From Comamonadaceae bacterium (lineage in GTDB: Bacteria; Pseudomonadota; Gammaproteobacteria; Burkholderiales; Burkholderiaceae_C), in NCBI GenBank assembly GCA_947372005.1, contig CANBRV010000004.1, positions 1-21,562 on the forward strand: a stretch of 21,562 nt of DNA, in the 5' to 3' direction. Both the position numbers and the translations under genes were made by a program. Positions 5,901-12,173 of this stretch are shown here, one piece after another. Every line of letters begins with the position of its first letter. Within the stretch, counting starts at the first letter, position 1. The notes beneath the pieces are model-generated. The model was not told the DNA's origin. It did no database searches and saw nothing but the letters and a program-made list of their open reading frames with translations.

Positions 5901-8647
5901 CCCCAAAAGGGAACAAAGCACCACAAGTTGCTAATAGCAGTGCAAAGGGGTCTGATCCCAATTGGCTTGACGACAGCACTTCAGCGGACAAGAATCCAAA
6001 CGCCATCCAAATCAAAGGCGCCCGAGAAAATAACCTAAAAAACTTAAGCGTCAACATCCCCCACGGTCAATTCAACGTCATCACAGGCGTCAGCGGTTCG
6101 GGTAAATCCACGCTGGCGTTCGACATCTTATTTAACGAAGGCCAGCGTCGTTATTTGGAATCGCTCAACGCCTACGCACGCTCCATCGTGCAACCCGCAG
6201 GACGCCCCGAAGTCGATGCGGTGTATGGCATTCCGCCCACCGTCGCAATTGAGCAGCGCCTCTCGCGCGGAGGCCGTAAAAGCACAGTGGGTACGGCCAC
6301 CGAGGTGTGGCATTTCCTGCGTCTCCTCTACGTCAAGCTGGGCGTGCAGCACTGCATCCACGACAACACGCCCGTTGCGCCACAAACGCCAGACAGCATT
6401 GCCGCGCATATCTTGCGAGACTTCAAAGGTCAGCACATCGGCTTACTAGCACCGCTGGTCATCAACCGCAAAGGCGTGTACACCGAGCTCGCAGATTGGG
6501 CGCGACCACGTGGCTATACACACCTGCGTATTGATGGCGAGTTTTTACCCACAACCAATTTCCCACGTATCGACCGCTTTAAAGAGCACACGGTGGAGTT
6601 GCCTGTTGCGGATATCCACGTGAGTGCCGCCAATGAGAAGCTCCTCAGAGCCGCACTGGCTGTGGCTTTGGAGCATGGCAAAGGTGTCGTCCATGTGCTT
6701 GCACCGCTGGATGGATTGCGCGCTGCCATGTTGGAAGGCACACCATTCAATGCACGAACTAATGTCTTCTCGACCCTGCGCGCCTGCCCCCTTTGCAGCA
6801 CCTCTTACAACGAGCTCGATCCGCGCCTCTTTAGTTACAACAGCAAACACGGCTGGTGCAAAGACTGCGTGGGCACGGGCGTGGCGCTCTCGAAAGAACA
6901 GCGAAAGCTACTTGATGATTCCATCCGTGACGACGACAACAAAGGCCGCGAACAAAGCTTTGAAGAAGCGTCCGTCGAGGACGTCAGCGATGCCGCCTGC
7001 CCATCTTGCTCGGGCACAAGACTCAATTTGCTGGCACGCGCTGTGCGTTTTGAAGGCACGCCCATCACCGACGTAGCAGCGCTGTCGATTGCCGATGTCC
7101 GCGCTTGGATCAAAATTTTGAAGCTCAAAGGACGCGATGCCGACATCGCCCGCGATTTGATTCCTGAGATTGAAGGCAGACTAGCATTCTTAGAACAAGT
7201 GGGACTTTCGTACCTCACACTAGATCGCGGCGCACCCACGCTATCGGGCGGTGAAGCCCAGCGGATAAGGCTTGCAGCGCAGTTAGGCAGCAATCTGCAA
7301 GGCGTGTGCTATGTGCTGGACGAGCCCACGATTGGTCTGCATGCACGCGATAACGCCATCCTTTTGTCGGCGCTCAAAGACCTCAGCAGCAAGGGCAACA
7401 CGCTCGTCGTCGTCGAGCACGATGCAGACACCATTCGCGCCGCCGACCACATCATCGACATCGGCCCCTCCGCAGGCAAACGCGGCGGGCGCTTAGTGGC
7501 CGAGGGATCGGTTGCAGACGTGCAAGCGGTCGCAGAGTCCCAGACAGGGCAGTATTTAGGCACGGCACTCAAGCATCCGTTTCAAGCAAGAAGATCGGTA
7601 GCAAACAATTGGGGTCTGACCCAAGCCCAAAGCGAAGCGACGGTGGGGTCTGACCCCAATTGGCTTGCGGGGCGTGCGATCCGTATCAAAAACGCCAAGC
7701 TCCACAACCTACAAAACGTCAGCGTAGACATCCCACTAGGTAAGTTGGTCGCCATCACAGGTGTCTCGGGCTCAGGCAAATCGACCTTGGCACGCGAGGC
7801 GTTATTCCCGCAAGTCAAAGGCAACCTAGCGGCCAGTGGTCTTGAACGCATTTTGGAAGTAGACCAAACCCCCATTGGCAAAACGCCGCGCTCGTGCCCC
7901 GCTACGTATGTAGGCTTTTGGGATTTGATTCGTAAGCTGTTTGCCGACACGCTGGAGGCCAAAGCGCGTGGCTATCTTGCCGCCAGATTCAGCTTCAACA
8001 CAGGGCCAGGACGCTGCGACGGCTGCGAAGGCCAAGGTATGAAAACCATCGCCATGAGCTTTTTGCCTGACGTGAAAGTGCTGTGCGAAGTCTGCAAAGG
8101 CGCACGTTTCAATCCAGAAACATTGGCCGTGCATTGGAAAGGCAAATCGATTGGCGACGTGCTGCAAATGGAAGTGGACGAAGCGGTGGAGTTCTTCGCC
8201 GCCATGCCATCCGTGGCGCATCCGCTGCAACTACTCAAAGATGTGGGCTTGGGCTACCTCACGCTGGGTCAGCCTTCGCCCACGCTATCGGGCGGAGAAG
8301 CGCAGCGATTAAAGCTAGTGACCGAACTATCGAAAGTGCGCGACGACGTGGCCAAGCGCGGACAAAAAACGCCGCTCACGCTCTACGTGCTGGACGAGCC
8401 CACGGTGGGGCTGCACATGGCCGATGTGGAAAAACTGATTCGCGTGCTGCACAGGTTAGTCAACGCAGGCCACAGCGTCGTGGTAATTGAGCACGACCTA
8501 GACGTGATTGCCGAAGCCGATTGGGTGATCGACATGGGGCCTGAAGGTGGCAAAGAAGGTGGCAAGGTGGTGTGCGCGGGTACGCCAGAGGCGGTGGTCA
8601 AGAGTGGCTCGCATACGGGACGAGCGCTGAAAGCGTTGTTAAGATAG
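2918..8647 (+). CDS. uvrA: UvrA, tandem fused (dimeric-form) excinuclease ABC subunit A with four ATPase domains
   Basis: UvrA is the ATP-driven damage sensor of nucleotide excision repair that loads UvrB on DNA. At 1909 residues this protein is about twice the usual 940 and holds two UvrA copies, about 1-975 and 1020-1909. All four P-loops read GVSGSGKS[ST] (residues 32-40, 664-672, 1057-1065, 1615-1623). All four signatures read LSGGE (512, 853, 1442, 1790), each followed by a DEP Walker B region and an EH switch histidine. The halves differ. The second has the UvrB-binding-type segment (NRKG...RIDGEF) and an intact first zinc module (C1290, C1293, C1314, C1317). The first lacks an obvious RKG/RIDGE match and has C240-P-E-S243 where CxxC is expected, with C264 and C267 kept. 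Three inverted repeat pairs lie in frame at about residues 452-478, 989-1017 and 1562-1584. No strong ribosome binding site precedes the ATG. Dimeric-form UvrA is a known annotation class; the repeat-derived linkers are the odd part. Confidence 0.95.
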   Translation: MTPFIKIRGARQHNLKNLDLDIKTGELTVVTGVSGSGKSSLVFDTLFAEGQRRYVETFSAYARQFLDRMDKPAVDKIEGVPPAIAIDQSNPVRSSRSTVGTMTELNDHLKLLFARSAQLFDKQTGLPVRHDDTESIYAEIVNRAKSNDPRLQITFPVTLPANTTPEELQQWLSASGFTRIHTFEEKLYVVADRFRASSVEKARAIEAIETALKHGSGKLTVFAGTDTESQEWRFSTGLHCPESGIQYGIPTPSLFSFNSAHGACETCRGFGRVIGVDYGLVIPNDKLTLRMGAIKVMQTPAWKEAQDDLMRHAETAGIPRDTPWNKLTHDQQQWVINGSPNWNGKWNQHWFGIKRFFEYLESKAYKMHIRVLLSKYRSYTTCPTCDSARLKLESLLWRVGSKSQSDAVLQAMSRFAPKGIGFESHVLHGLAGLCLHDVMKLPIEKLRTFFGSLADNWGQTLIYASQNSGSVPNLSVQAKAQKLILEEINTRLQYLCDVGIGYLTLDRQSRTLSGGEVQRINLTTALGTSLVNTLFVLDEPSIGLHPRDMDRITRAMLRLRDAGNTLVVVEHDPAVMLAADRVIDMGPGPGTAGGQMVFDGTPELLRSADTLTGAYLAGRKTIGLGFKKLVTESTPRLILEGARQHNLKNINVDIPLKCLVTMTGVSGSGKSTLVQDILAPALLRHFGKATDTPGLHDRLMGADHLEEVVFVDQSPIGKTARSNPASYVGAWDAIRELFAQVPLAKQRGYTAAKFSFNGGDGRCPTCGGSGFEHVEMQFLSDVYLRCQDCEGKRYRPEILEIRWNGLNVADVLELTVHEACERFAGEREVLRVLQPIVDVGLDYVKLGQPVPTLSGGEAQRLKLAGFLAETQQKRSASKQPIATKGKLFMFDEPTTGLHFDDIAKLMRALRKLLDAGHSLVIIEHNLDVIRASDWLIDLGPEGGDAGGEIVAVGTPDDLKQHATSHTGRALREYEGAVGVSEKVAVGMAANNWGLTPKGNKAPQVANSSAKGSDPNWLDDSTSADKNPNAIQIKGARENNLKNLSVNIPHGQFNVITGVSGSGKSTLAFDILFNEGQRRYLESLNAYARSIVQPAGRPEVDAVYGIPPTVAIEQRLSRGGRKSTVGTATEVWHFLRLLYVKLGVQHCIHDNTPVAPQTPDSIAAHILRDFKGQHIGLLAPLVINRKGVYTELADWARPRGYTHLRIDGEFLPTTNFPRIDRFKEHTVELPVADIHVSAANEKLLRAALAVALEHGKGVVHVLAPLDGLRAAMLEGTPFNARTNVFSTLRACPLCSTSYNELDPRLFSYNSKHGWCKDCVGTGVALSKEQRKLLDDSIRDDDNKGREQSFEEASVEDVSDAACPSCSGTRLNLLARAVRFEGTPITDVAALSIADVRAWIKILKLKGRDADIARDLIPEIEGRLAFLEQVGLSYLTLDRGAPTLSGGEAQRIRLAAQLGSNLQGVCYVLDEPTIGLHARDNAILLSALKDLSSKGNTLVVVEHDADTIRAADHIIDIGPSAGKRGGRLVAEGSVADVQAVAESQTGQYLGTALKHPFQARRSVANNWGLTQAQSEATVGSDPNWLAGRAIRIKNAKLHNLQNVSVDIPLGKLVAITGVSGSGKSTLAREALFPQVKGNLAASGLERILEVDQTPIGKTPRSCPATYVGFWDLIRKLFADTLEAKARGYLAARFSFNTGPGRCDGCEGQGMKTIAMSFLPDVKVLCEVCKGARFNPETLAVHWKGKSIGDVLQMEVDEAVEFFAAMPSVAHPLQLLKDVGLGYLTLGQPSPTLSGGEAQRLKLVTELSKVRDDVAKRGQKTPLTLYVLDEPTVGLHMADVEKLIRVLHRLVNAGHSVVVIEHDLDVIAEADWVIDMGPEGGKEGGKVVCAGTPEAVVKSGSHTGRALKALLR
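4273..4350. repeat. Inverted REP-like pair (REPIN-like) inside uvrA, site 1, first half
   Basis: The left arm contains AATTGGGGACAGACCC (4283-4298). The right arm is its inverted counterpart, with core GGGTCAGTCCCCAA (4322-4335). Outer bases also pair: GCTTG-CAGATAA on the left matches the reverse complement of the right flank GCTTGGACAGATAA with small gaps. This gives a hairpin of about 78 bases with a loop of about 10 bases. In the protein it reads NWGQTLIYASQNSGSVPN, about residues 456-473, between the insertion region and the helix leading to LSGGE of the first ATPase domain. Normal UvrA has no such segment there, so it looks inserted. Confidence 0.8.
5882..5969. repeat. Inverted REP-like pair inside uvrA, site 2, at the fusion joint of the two UvrA halves
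   Basis: The left arm is CAATTGGGGTCTGACCCC (5887-5904) and the right arm is GGGGTCTGATCCCAATTGG (5947-5965), separated by about 42 bases. Both arms are read in frame, as NNWGLTP and then GSDPNWL, in a stretch that otherwise looks like low-constraint linker. It lies exactly between the end of the first UvrA copy (near the HTGRAL tail) and the start of the second (IQIKGARENNLKNL). The flanks GCAAA on the left and GGCTTG on the right are shared with site 3. Confidence 0.8.
7601..7668. repeat. Inverted REP-like pair inside uvrA, site 3, between the ATPase domains of the second half
   Basis: The left arm is CAATTGGGGTCTGACCC (7606-7622) and the right arm is GGGGTCTGACCCCAATTGG (7645-7663), separated by about 22 bases. 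The outer bases GCAAA and GGCTTGC extend the inverted symmetry and match site 2. Translation gives ANNWGLT followed by GSDPNWL, about residues 1563-1583. This is the linker between the GQYLGTAL end of the first ATPase domain and the IRIKNAKLHNL start of the second. The right unit is a near-perfect 21-base palindrome around a central T. Confidence 0.8.
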
Positions 8648-8673
8648 AACCCACTGACATTTAGGAAAACGCC

Positions 8674-8940
8674 ATGCCAATCATTTCCATGTTCTACGGC
8701 ATCATTGTTCGCTTGTATTTAATTGATAACAAGCATCACAACCTGCCGCACATTCACGCCAAGTATGCTGAGTTTGAAGCGTCTATCAATCTTGCTGACG
8801 GCGAAGTGTTAGCGGGTGAGCTCCCTCGTAAACAATTGCGCCTTGTGCAAGCGTGGATTGAATTGCATAAAGATGAATTAATGGCTGATTGGGAGCTTGC
8901 TGCCGCAGGCGAGCAGCCTTACAAAATTTTGCCCCTTTAA
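8674..8940 (+). CDS. DUF4160 family small protein
   Basis: This 88-residue protein has the recognisable DUF4160 pattern: MPIISMFYGIIVRLY at the start, HNLPHIHAKY in the middle (conserved histidine cluster), then GEVLAGELPRKQL, QAWIELHKDELMADWELA and a GEQPYKI end. Length and both ends match the family as I know it. An AGGA sits 7 bases before the ATG. The gene starts 26 bases after the uvrA stop and is followed after 13 bases by a DUF2442 gene. That pairing recurs in many bacteria and has been proposed as toxin-antitoxin-like. The biochemical role is not established, and nothing in the sequence shows catalysis. Confidence 0.85.
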   Translation: MPIISMFYGIIVRLYLIDNKHHNLPHIHAKYAEFEASINLADGEVLAGELPRKQLRLVQAWIELHKDELMADWELAAAGEQPYKILPL

Positions 8941-8953
8941 GCTGGAGGCCAAT

Positions 8954-9187
8954 ATGTACTGGGACGCCATCACTGTTAAACCGCTAGAAGATTACCGTCT
9001 TTACGTTGAGATTCAAGACGGACGAAAGGGCATCTTTGATGTCAAGCCTTATTTGGATTTTGGTGTTTTTAAAGAACTCAAAAATCCGCACTACTTCAAT
9101 CGTGTGGGAATCTCATACGGCGCAATCACTTGGCCCAACGAACAGGATATTGCGCCTGAGACGCTTGTGGCTGGATTGCAGCATTGA
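8954..9187 (+). CDS. DUF2442 family small protein, partner of the upstream DUF4160 gene
   Basis: This 77-residue protein starts MYWDAITVKPLEDYRLYV, with the DUF2442 features of a short beta-rich fold (FDVKPYL, LDFGVFKELKNPHYF) and a C-terminal GAITWPNEQDIAPETL segment. The longer frame from 8897 would overlap DUF4160. The start at 8954 is preferred because GGAGG (8944-8948) lies 5 bases upstream and the family normally begins with a residue pattern like MYWDV. It forms a tight unit with the gene before it and one 16 bases after it. DUF2442 proteins are often the regulatory or antitoxin-like partner in such pairs; that role is inferred here, not seen. Confidence 0.85.
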   Translation: MYWDAITVKPLEDYRLYVEIQDGRKGIFDVKPYLDFGVFKELKNPHYFNRVGISYGAITWPNEQDIAPETLVAGLQH

Positions 9188-9203
9188 AAAATAAAAGGGC
9201 ACC

Positions 9204-9965
9204 ATGGCAAGCATTAAAGACCGCGTGTTCGAAATCGCACAAATCATTTTGAACGCTAATCCGCAAGGACTTCAACATTCCGAACTACTGCGTGAGATTA
9301 AAGCGTACGACCCATCACTCACCCACAACACAGTGCATGGATCAGTTTATAAGCTAGCAACAACTACCAATTTGATCTACAAGCCCGCAAAAGGGCTTTA
9401 TCGACTCACTCGGTTTCGCGCAAATGACGAAGCTCCAGAACTGCCAGCACAATCATCTTCAACTTCACCAGTCAGCGCTGCAAAGAAATCGCCAAAAGAA
9501 TCCGATTTTTATCAGTCTTTTGCAGATTGGTTAATTGAAGAAGTTGAAGAGGTCACAAAAGCTAAACCATTAGGCGGAAATGTGTTTGGGCAAAAATGGG
9601 GGACTCCTGATGTACTCGGTTTTCATAGATCGAAAGAATGGGATATCGTGAAAGCACCCATGCAAATAGTGACTGCTGAAATCAAAACTGATACGTCACA
9701 ACTAATTACGGCTTACGGTCAAGCCTGCGCTTACAAGCTGTTCAGTCATAAAGTGTACTTGGTCGTCCCAGTCACAGCATCCAAGGCAGATTTATCACGC
9801 CTTGACTCGCTATGTCTAATTTCGGATTTAGGACTCGTTACTTTCAATGCAGATGAACCAGACAATCCCGACTATCGCATCCTTGCTCGTCCACGCAAGC
9901 ACGACCCTGACTTGTTTTATACGAATCAGTGCATGGAGAGCCAAAAAGAATTTTTTAGTTCTTAA
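9204..9965 (+). CDS. Probable PD-(D/E)XK nuclease-like protein with N-terminal winged helix
   Basis: No named family is recognised with certainty. Residues 1-70 look like a winged helix: helices at about 5-18 and 24-33, then THNTVHGSVYKLATT and a KGLYRLTR wing. Residues 75-100 are a Ser/Pro/Ala-rich linker. Residues 100-190 carry a PD-(D/E)XK-like pattern: GTPD136VLGF, then IVTAE159IK161, then Q173 in YGQACAYKLFSHKVYLVVP. This fits a metal-dependent nuclease core with acidic residues, an ExK strand and a downstream Gln helix. The tail (190-253) is polar. Together with the two upstream small genes it forms a co-oriented cassette that appears more A+T-rich than uvrA and the downstream amidohydrolase, suggesting acquisition by transfer. 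A defence or restriction-like role is possible but only inferred. It is convergent with the next gene, with a gap of 10 bases. Confidence 0.7.
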   Translation: MASIKDRVFEIAQIILNANPQGLQHSELLREIKAYDPSLTHNTVHGSVYKLATTTNLIYKPAKGLYRLTRFRANDEAPELPAQSSSTSPVSAAKKSPKESDFYQSFADWLIEEVEEVTKAKPLGGNVFGQKWGTPDVLGFHRSKEWDIVKAPMQIVTAEIKTDTSQLITAYGQACAYKLFSHKVYLVVPVTASKADLSRLDSLCLISDLGLVTFNADEPDNPDYRILARPRKHDPDLFYTNQCMESQKEFFSS

Positions 9966-9975
9966 CGGTTTGGCG

Positions 9976-11178
9976 CTAAGCAGCCAACCACTTCTCCGTC
10001 AACCTCACCCAATAACTCACACCCAGCGGAATGACTTCGTCGTTGAAGTCGTAGCTGGGGTTATGCAACATGCACGGGCCTGCGCCGTGCCCCATCGCGC
10101 GGTGGTCGCCTTCGCCGTTGGCGATAAACACATACGCGCCGGGCTTGGCCTGCAACATGTAGGAGAAGTCTTCTGCGCCCATGGTGGGTTCTTGCGGCAG
10201 CACCGACTCTGCGCCCACCATCTCTTCCATTACCGCACGGCAAAAATCGGCCTCGGGCTGCGAATTGATCGTGGGTGGATAGTTACGCTCAAACTCAAAC
10301 TCGCACGTAGCACCGTAAGCCGCTGCTGTGTTGTTGGCAACTTCGCGCATGCGGCGCTCGATCATGTCCAGCACTTCCATTGTGAAGGTGCGCACCGTGC
10401 CTTGTAGCTCGCAGCTATCGGGGATGACGTTGGTGGCGCTGCCTGCGTGAATCATGGTGATGCTAATCACGCCTGGGTCAATCGGTTTTTTGTTGCGCGA
10501 AATAATAGTTTGAAATGCTGTCACCATCGCTGCCGCCGCAGGTATGGGGTCGATGCTCTCGTAGGGCAAGGCAGCGTGTGAGCCTTTGCCTTTCACGGTG
10601 ATTTTGAATTCGCTGGATGACGCCATCACGGGGCCAGGGCTCACCGCAAACGTGCCTACCTTGCCGCCTGGCCAGTTGTGCATACCAAAGACGGCTTCCA
10701 CAGGAAACTTGGTGAAGAGTCCGTCTTTAATCATTTCACGTGCACCACCGCCGCCTTCTTCAGCAGGTTGGAAGATGACGTAGGCCGTGCCGTCAAAGTC
10801 GCGCGTCTTAGCCAAATGCTGCGCTGCACCGAGCAGCATGGCGGTGTGGCCATCGTGCCCACACGCATGCATCTTGCCGGCGTTTTTGGATGCGTGCGCA
10901 AATTGGTTGAACTCTTGCATGGGCAGCGCATCCATATCGGCGCGTAGGCCAATGGCTTTGCCGCTCTTGTTGGTTTTGCCTTCGATGATGCCGACCACAC
11001 CCGTGGTGCCCATGCCTCGGTGAACGGGGATGCCCCACTCGGTGAGCTTGCCAGCGACCACATCGGCAGTGCGATTTTCTTGAAAGCAAAGCTCAGGGTT
11101 GGCGTGGATGTCGCGGCGGATGGCGGCAATCTCGGCTGCACCGCCTGAGGACATAACTAAGGGGGTAAAGAGTTTCAT
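9976..11178 (-). CDS. M20D family amidohydrolase (hippurate/N-acyl-amino-acid hydrolase-like)
   Basis: This is a metal-dependent cytoplasmic hydrolase that would release an amino acid from an N-acyl or N-aryl amide. The 400-residue product has the M20D motifs: LRADMDALPMQE near 79-89, HACGHDGH with metal ligands C106 and H108, QPAEEGGGG with catalytic E140 and ligand E141, GMHNWPGG with H167, and LHNPSYDFND with H372. The dimerisation lid domain lies at about 185-300. The start at 11178 (MKLFTPLV) is preferred over the in-frame upstream codon at 11208, because AGGAG (11186-11190) sits 7 bases upstream of it and the longer version adds a non-family stretch. The substrate cannot be told from sequence; hippurate, acetyl-amino acids or IAA conjugates are all used in the family. 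Confidence 0.92.
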   Translation of the reverse strand: MKLFTPLVMSSGGAAEIAAIRRDIHANPELCFQENRTADVVAGKLTEWGIPVHRGMGTTGVVGIIEGKTNKSGKAIGLRADMDALPMQEFNQFAHASKNAGKMHACGHDGHTAMLLGAAQHLAKTRDFDGTAYVIFQPAEEGGGGAREMIKDGLFTKFPVEAVFGMHNWPGGKVGTFAVSPGPVMASSSEFKITVKGKGSHAALPYESIDPIPAAAAMVTAFQTIISRNKKPIDPGVISITMIHAGSATNVIPDSCELQGTVRTFTMEVLDMIERRMREVANNTAAAYGATCEFEFERNYPPTINSQPEADFCRAVMEEMVGAESVLPQEPTMGAEDFSYMLQAKPGAYVFIANGEGDHRAMGHGAGPCMLHNPSYDFNDEVIPLGVSYWVRLTEKWLAA

Positions 11179-11193
11179 AACATGGCTCCTGCG

Positions 11194-11207
11194 TGATTGA
11201 TCAATCA
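11194..11207. promoter_or_regulatory. Perfect 14-base palindrome, possible operator
   Basis: TGATTGATCAATCA reads identically on both strands. It lies in the 62-base gap between the divergent amidohydrolase and ABC transporter genes, just upstream of the amidohydrolase ribosome binding site. A TAAAAT that could be a -10 element for the ABC operon lies at 11229-11234, but no convincing -35 box is spaced from it. A dimeric regulator binding here could affect either gene. This is inferred from position and symmetry only. Confidence 0.35.
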
Positions 11208-11240
11208 AAACACCATTGTGCCACCGCCTAAAATTGCTGA

Positions 11241-12173
11241 ATGACTACTCCTGCACTTTCCTTCCAGTCCGTGAGCAAAAGCTACGGCACGGATTCCAAA
11301 ACGACCAACGCGCTCGATGGTGTCAACTTTGACATTGCTGAGGGTGAATTTTTTGGCTTGCTAGGTCCCAACGGCGCGGGTAAGACAACGCTGATTTCGG
11401 TACTAGCGGGGCTTGTGAAAGCCACGTCTGGTAAGGTCTTGGTACATGGTCACGATGTGCGTGCCGACTTTGCCGTTGCACGCCGCATGATTGGTGTCGT
11501 GCCGCAAGAGCTGGTGTTCGACCCGTTCTTCACGGTGCGCGAAGCTTTGATGATTCAGTCGGGCTATTTCGGTATTAAAAAGAACGATGCGTGGGTGGAC
11601 GAGCTTTTAGAGAACCTCGGGCTCACCGACAAAGCCAACGCCAATATGCGTCAGCTCTCTGGCGGCATGAAGCGCCGCGTGTTAGTCGGACAAGCCCTCG
11701 TCCACAAGCCGCCCGTCATCGTGCTAGACGAGCCAACGGCTGGCGTGGACGTGGAGCTACGCCAAACACTATGGGCGTTTATTAGCAAGCTCAATAAGCA
11801 AGGGCACACAGTGCTGCTGACCACGCATTATTTGGAAGAAGCTGAGGCGCTGTGTGGCCGCATTGCTATGTTGCAAAAGGGGCGTGTGGTGGCGCTGAAT
11901 AGTACGAGTGAACTGCTCAAAGCTGCGGCATCTAACGTACTGCGCTTTAAGCTGGAAGCCACGCTGGATAAGCCTTTACCAGCATCCATTGCCGAGAAAG
12001 CCCGCGTGACGGGGCGTATCGTGCAGTTACCCGCCAACACGGCTGCGGAAGTGGAGGCCTACCTCGCCGCCGTGCGCGAGGCGGGCTTGGTTGCTGAAGA
12101 TGTGGAAGTGCGCAAAGCCGATTTAGAAGATGTCTTTATCGACGTGATGAACAAAGCAAGGGAGTCTGTATGA
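11241..12173 (+). CDS. ABC-2 type exporter ATP-binding protein (YadG-like)
   Basis: This is the ATPase subunit of a two-gene ABC exporter at the inner membrane. The 310-residue product has Walker A GPNGAGKTT (residues 42-50), Q-loop VPQE, signature LSGGM (139-143), Walker B VIVLDEPTAGVD and switch histidine in TTH196YLEEAE. A C-terminal extension of about 100 residues follows. The layout and local wording (LGPNGAGKTT, YYG/FGIK, LSGGMKRR, DEPTAGVDVELR) closely resemble E. coli YadG. The stop overlaps the permease start by 4 bases (ATGA), indicating translational coupling. The exported substrate is unknown for this family. Confidence 0.92.
   Translation: MTTPALSFQSVSKSYGTDSKTTNALDGVNFDIAEGEFFGLLGPNGAGKTTLISVLAGLVKATSGKVLVHGHDVRADFAVARRMIGVVPQELVFDPFFTVREALMIQSGYFGIKKNDAWVDELLENLGLTDKANANMRQLSGGMKRRVLVGQALVHKPPVIVLDEPTAGVDVELRQTLWAFISKLNKQGHTVLLTTHYLEEAEALCGRIAMLQKGRVVALNSTSELLKAAASNVLRFKLEATLDKPLPASIAEKARVTGRIVQLPANTAAEVEAYLAAVREAGLVAEDVEVRKADLEDVFIDVMNKARESV

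Noticed and set aside
5443..6057. 204-codon open frame on the minus strand inside uvrA
   Set aside because: It is antisense to the strongly conserved second ATPase domain of UvrA and its translation matches no family; it is a by-product of uvrA codon use.
4273..7668. Repeats in uvrA as a CRISPR array or as ordinary tandem repeats
   Set aside because: Units occur as inverted pairs more than 1.5 kb apart with no regular spacers, which does not fit either.
9967..9989. Hairpin GGTTTGGC/GCCAACC between two convergent genes as a terminator
   Set aside because: The stem has a bulge and neither strand shows a T-tract after it, so it does not meet the pattern of an intrinsic terminator.
9847..10407. 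186-codon plus-strand open frame overlapping the nuclease-like gene and the amidohydrolase
   Set aside because: It runs antisense to conserved M20 motifs (LHNPSYDFND, GAEDFSYM) and overlaps the end of a better-supported gene; it has no recognisable domain.
11179..11208. Upstream in-frame start of the amidohydrolase
   Set aside because: It adds ten residues not typical of the family and would place the AGGAG site inside the coding region; the ATG at 11178 has correct spacing.
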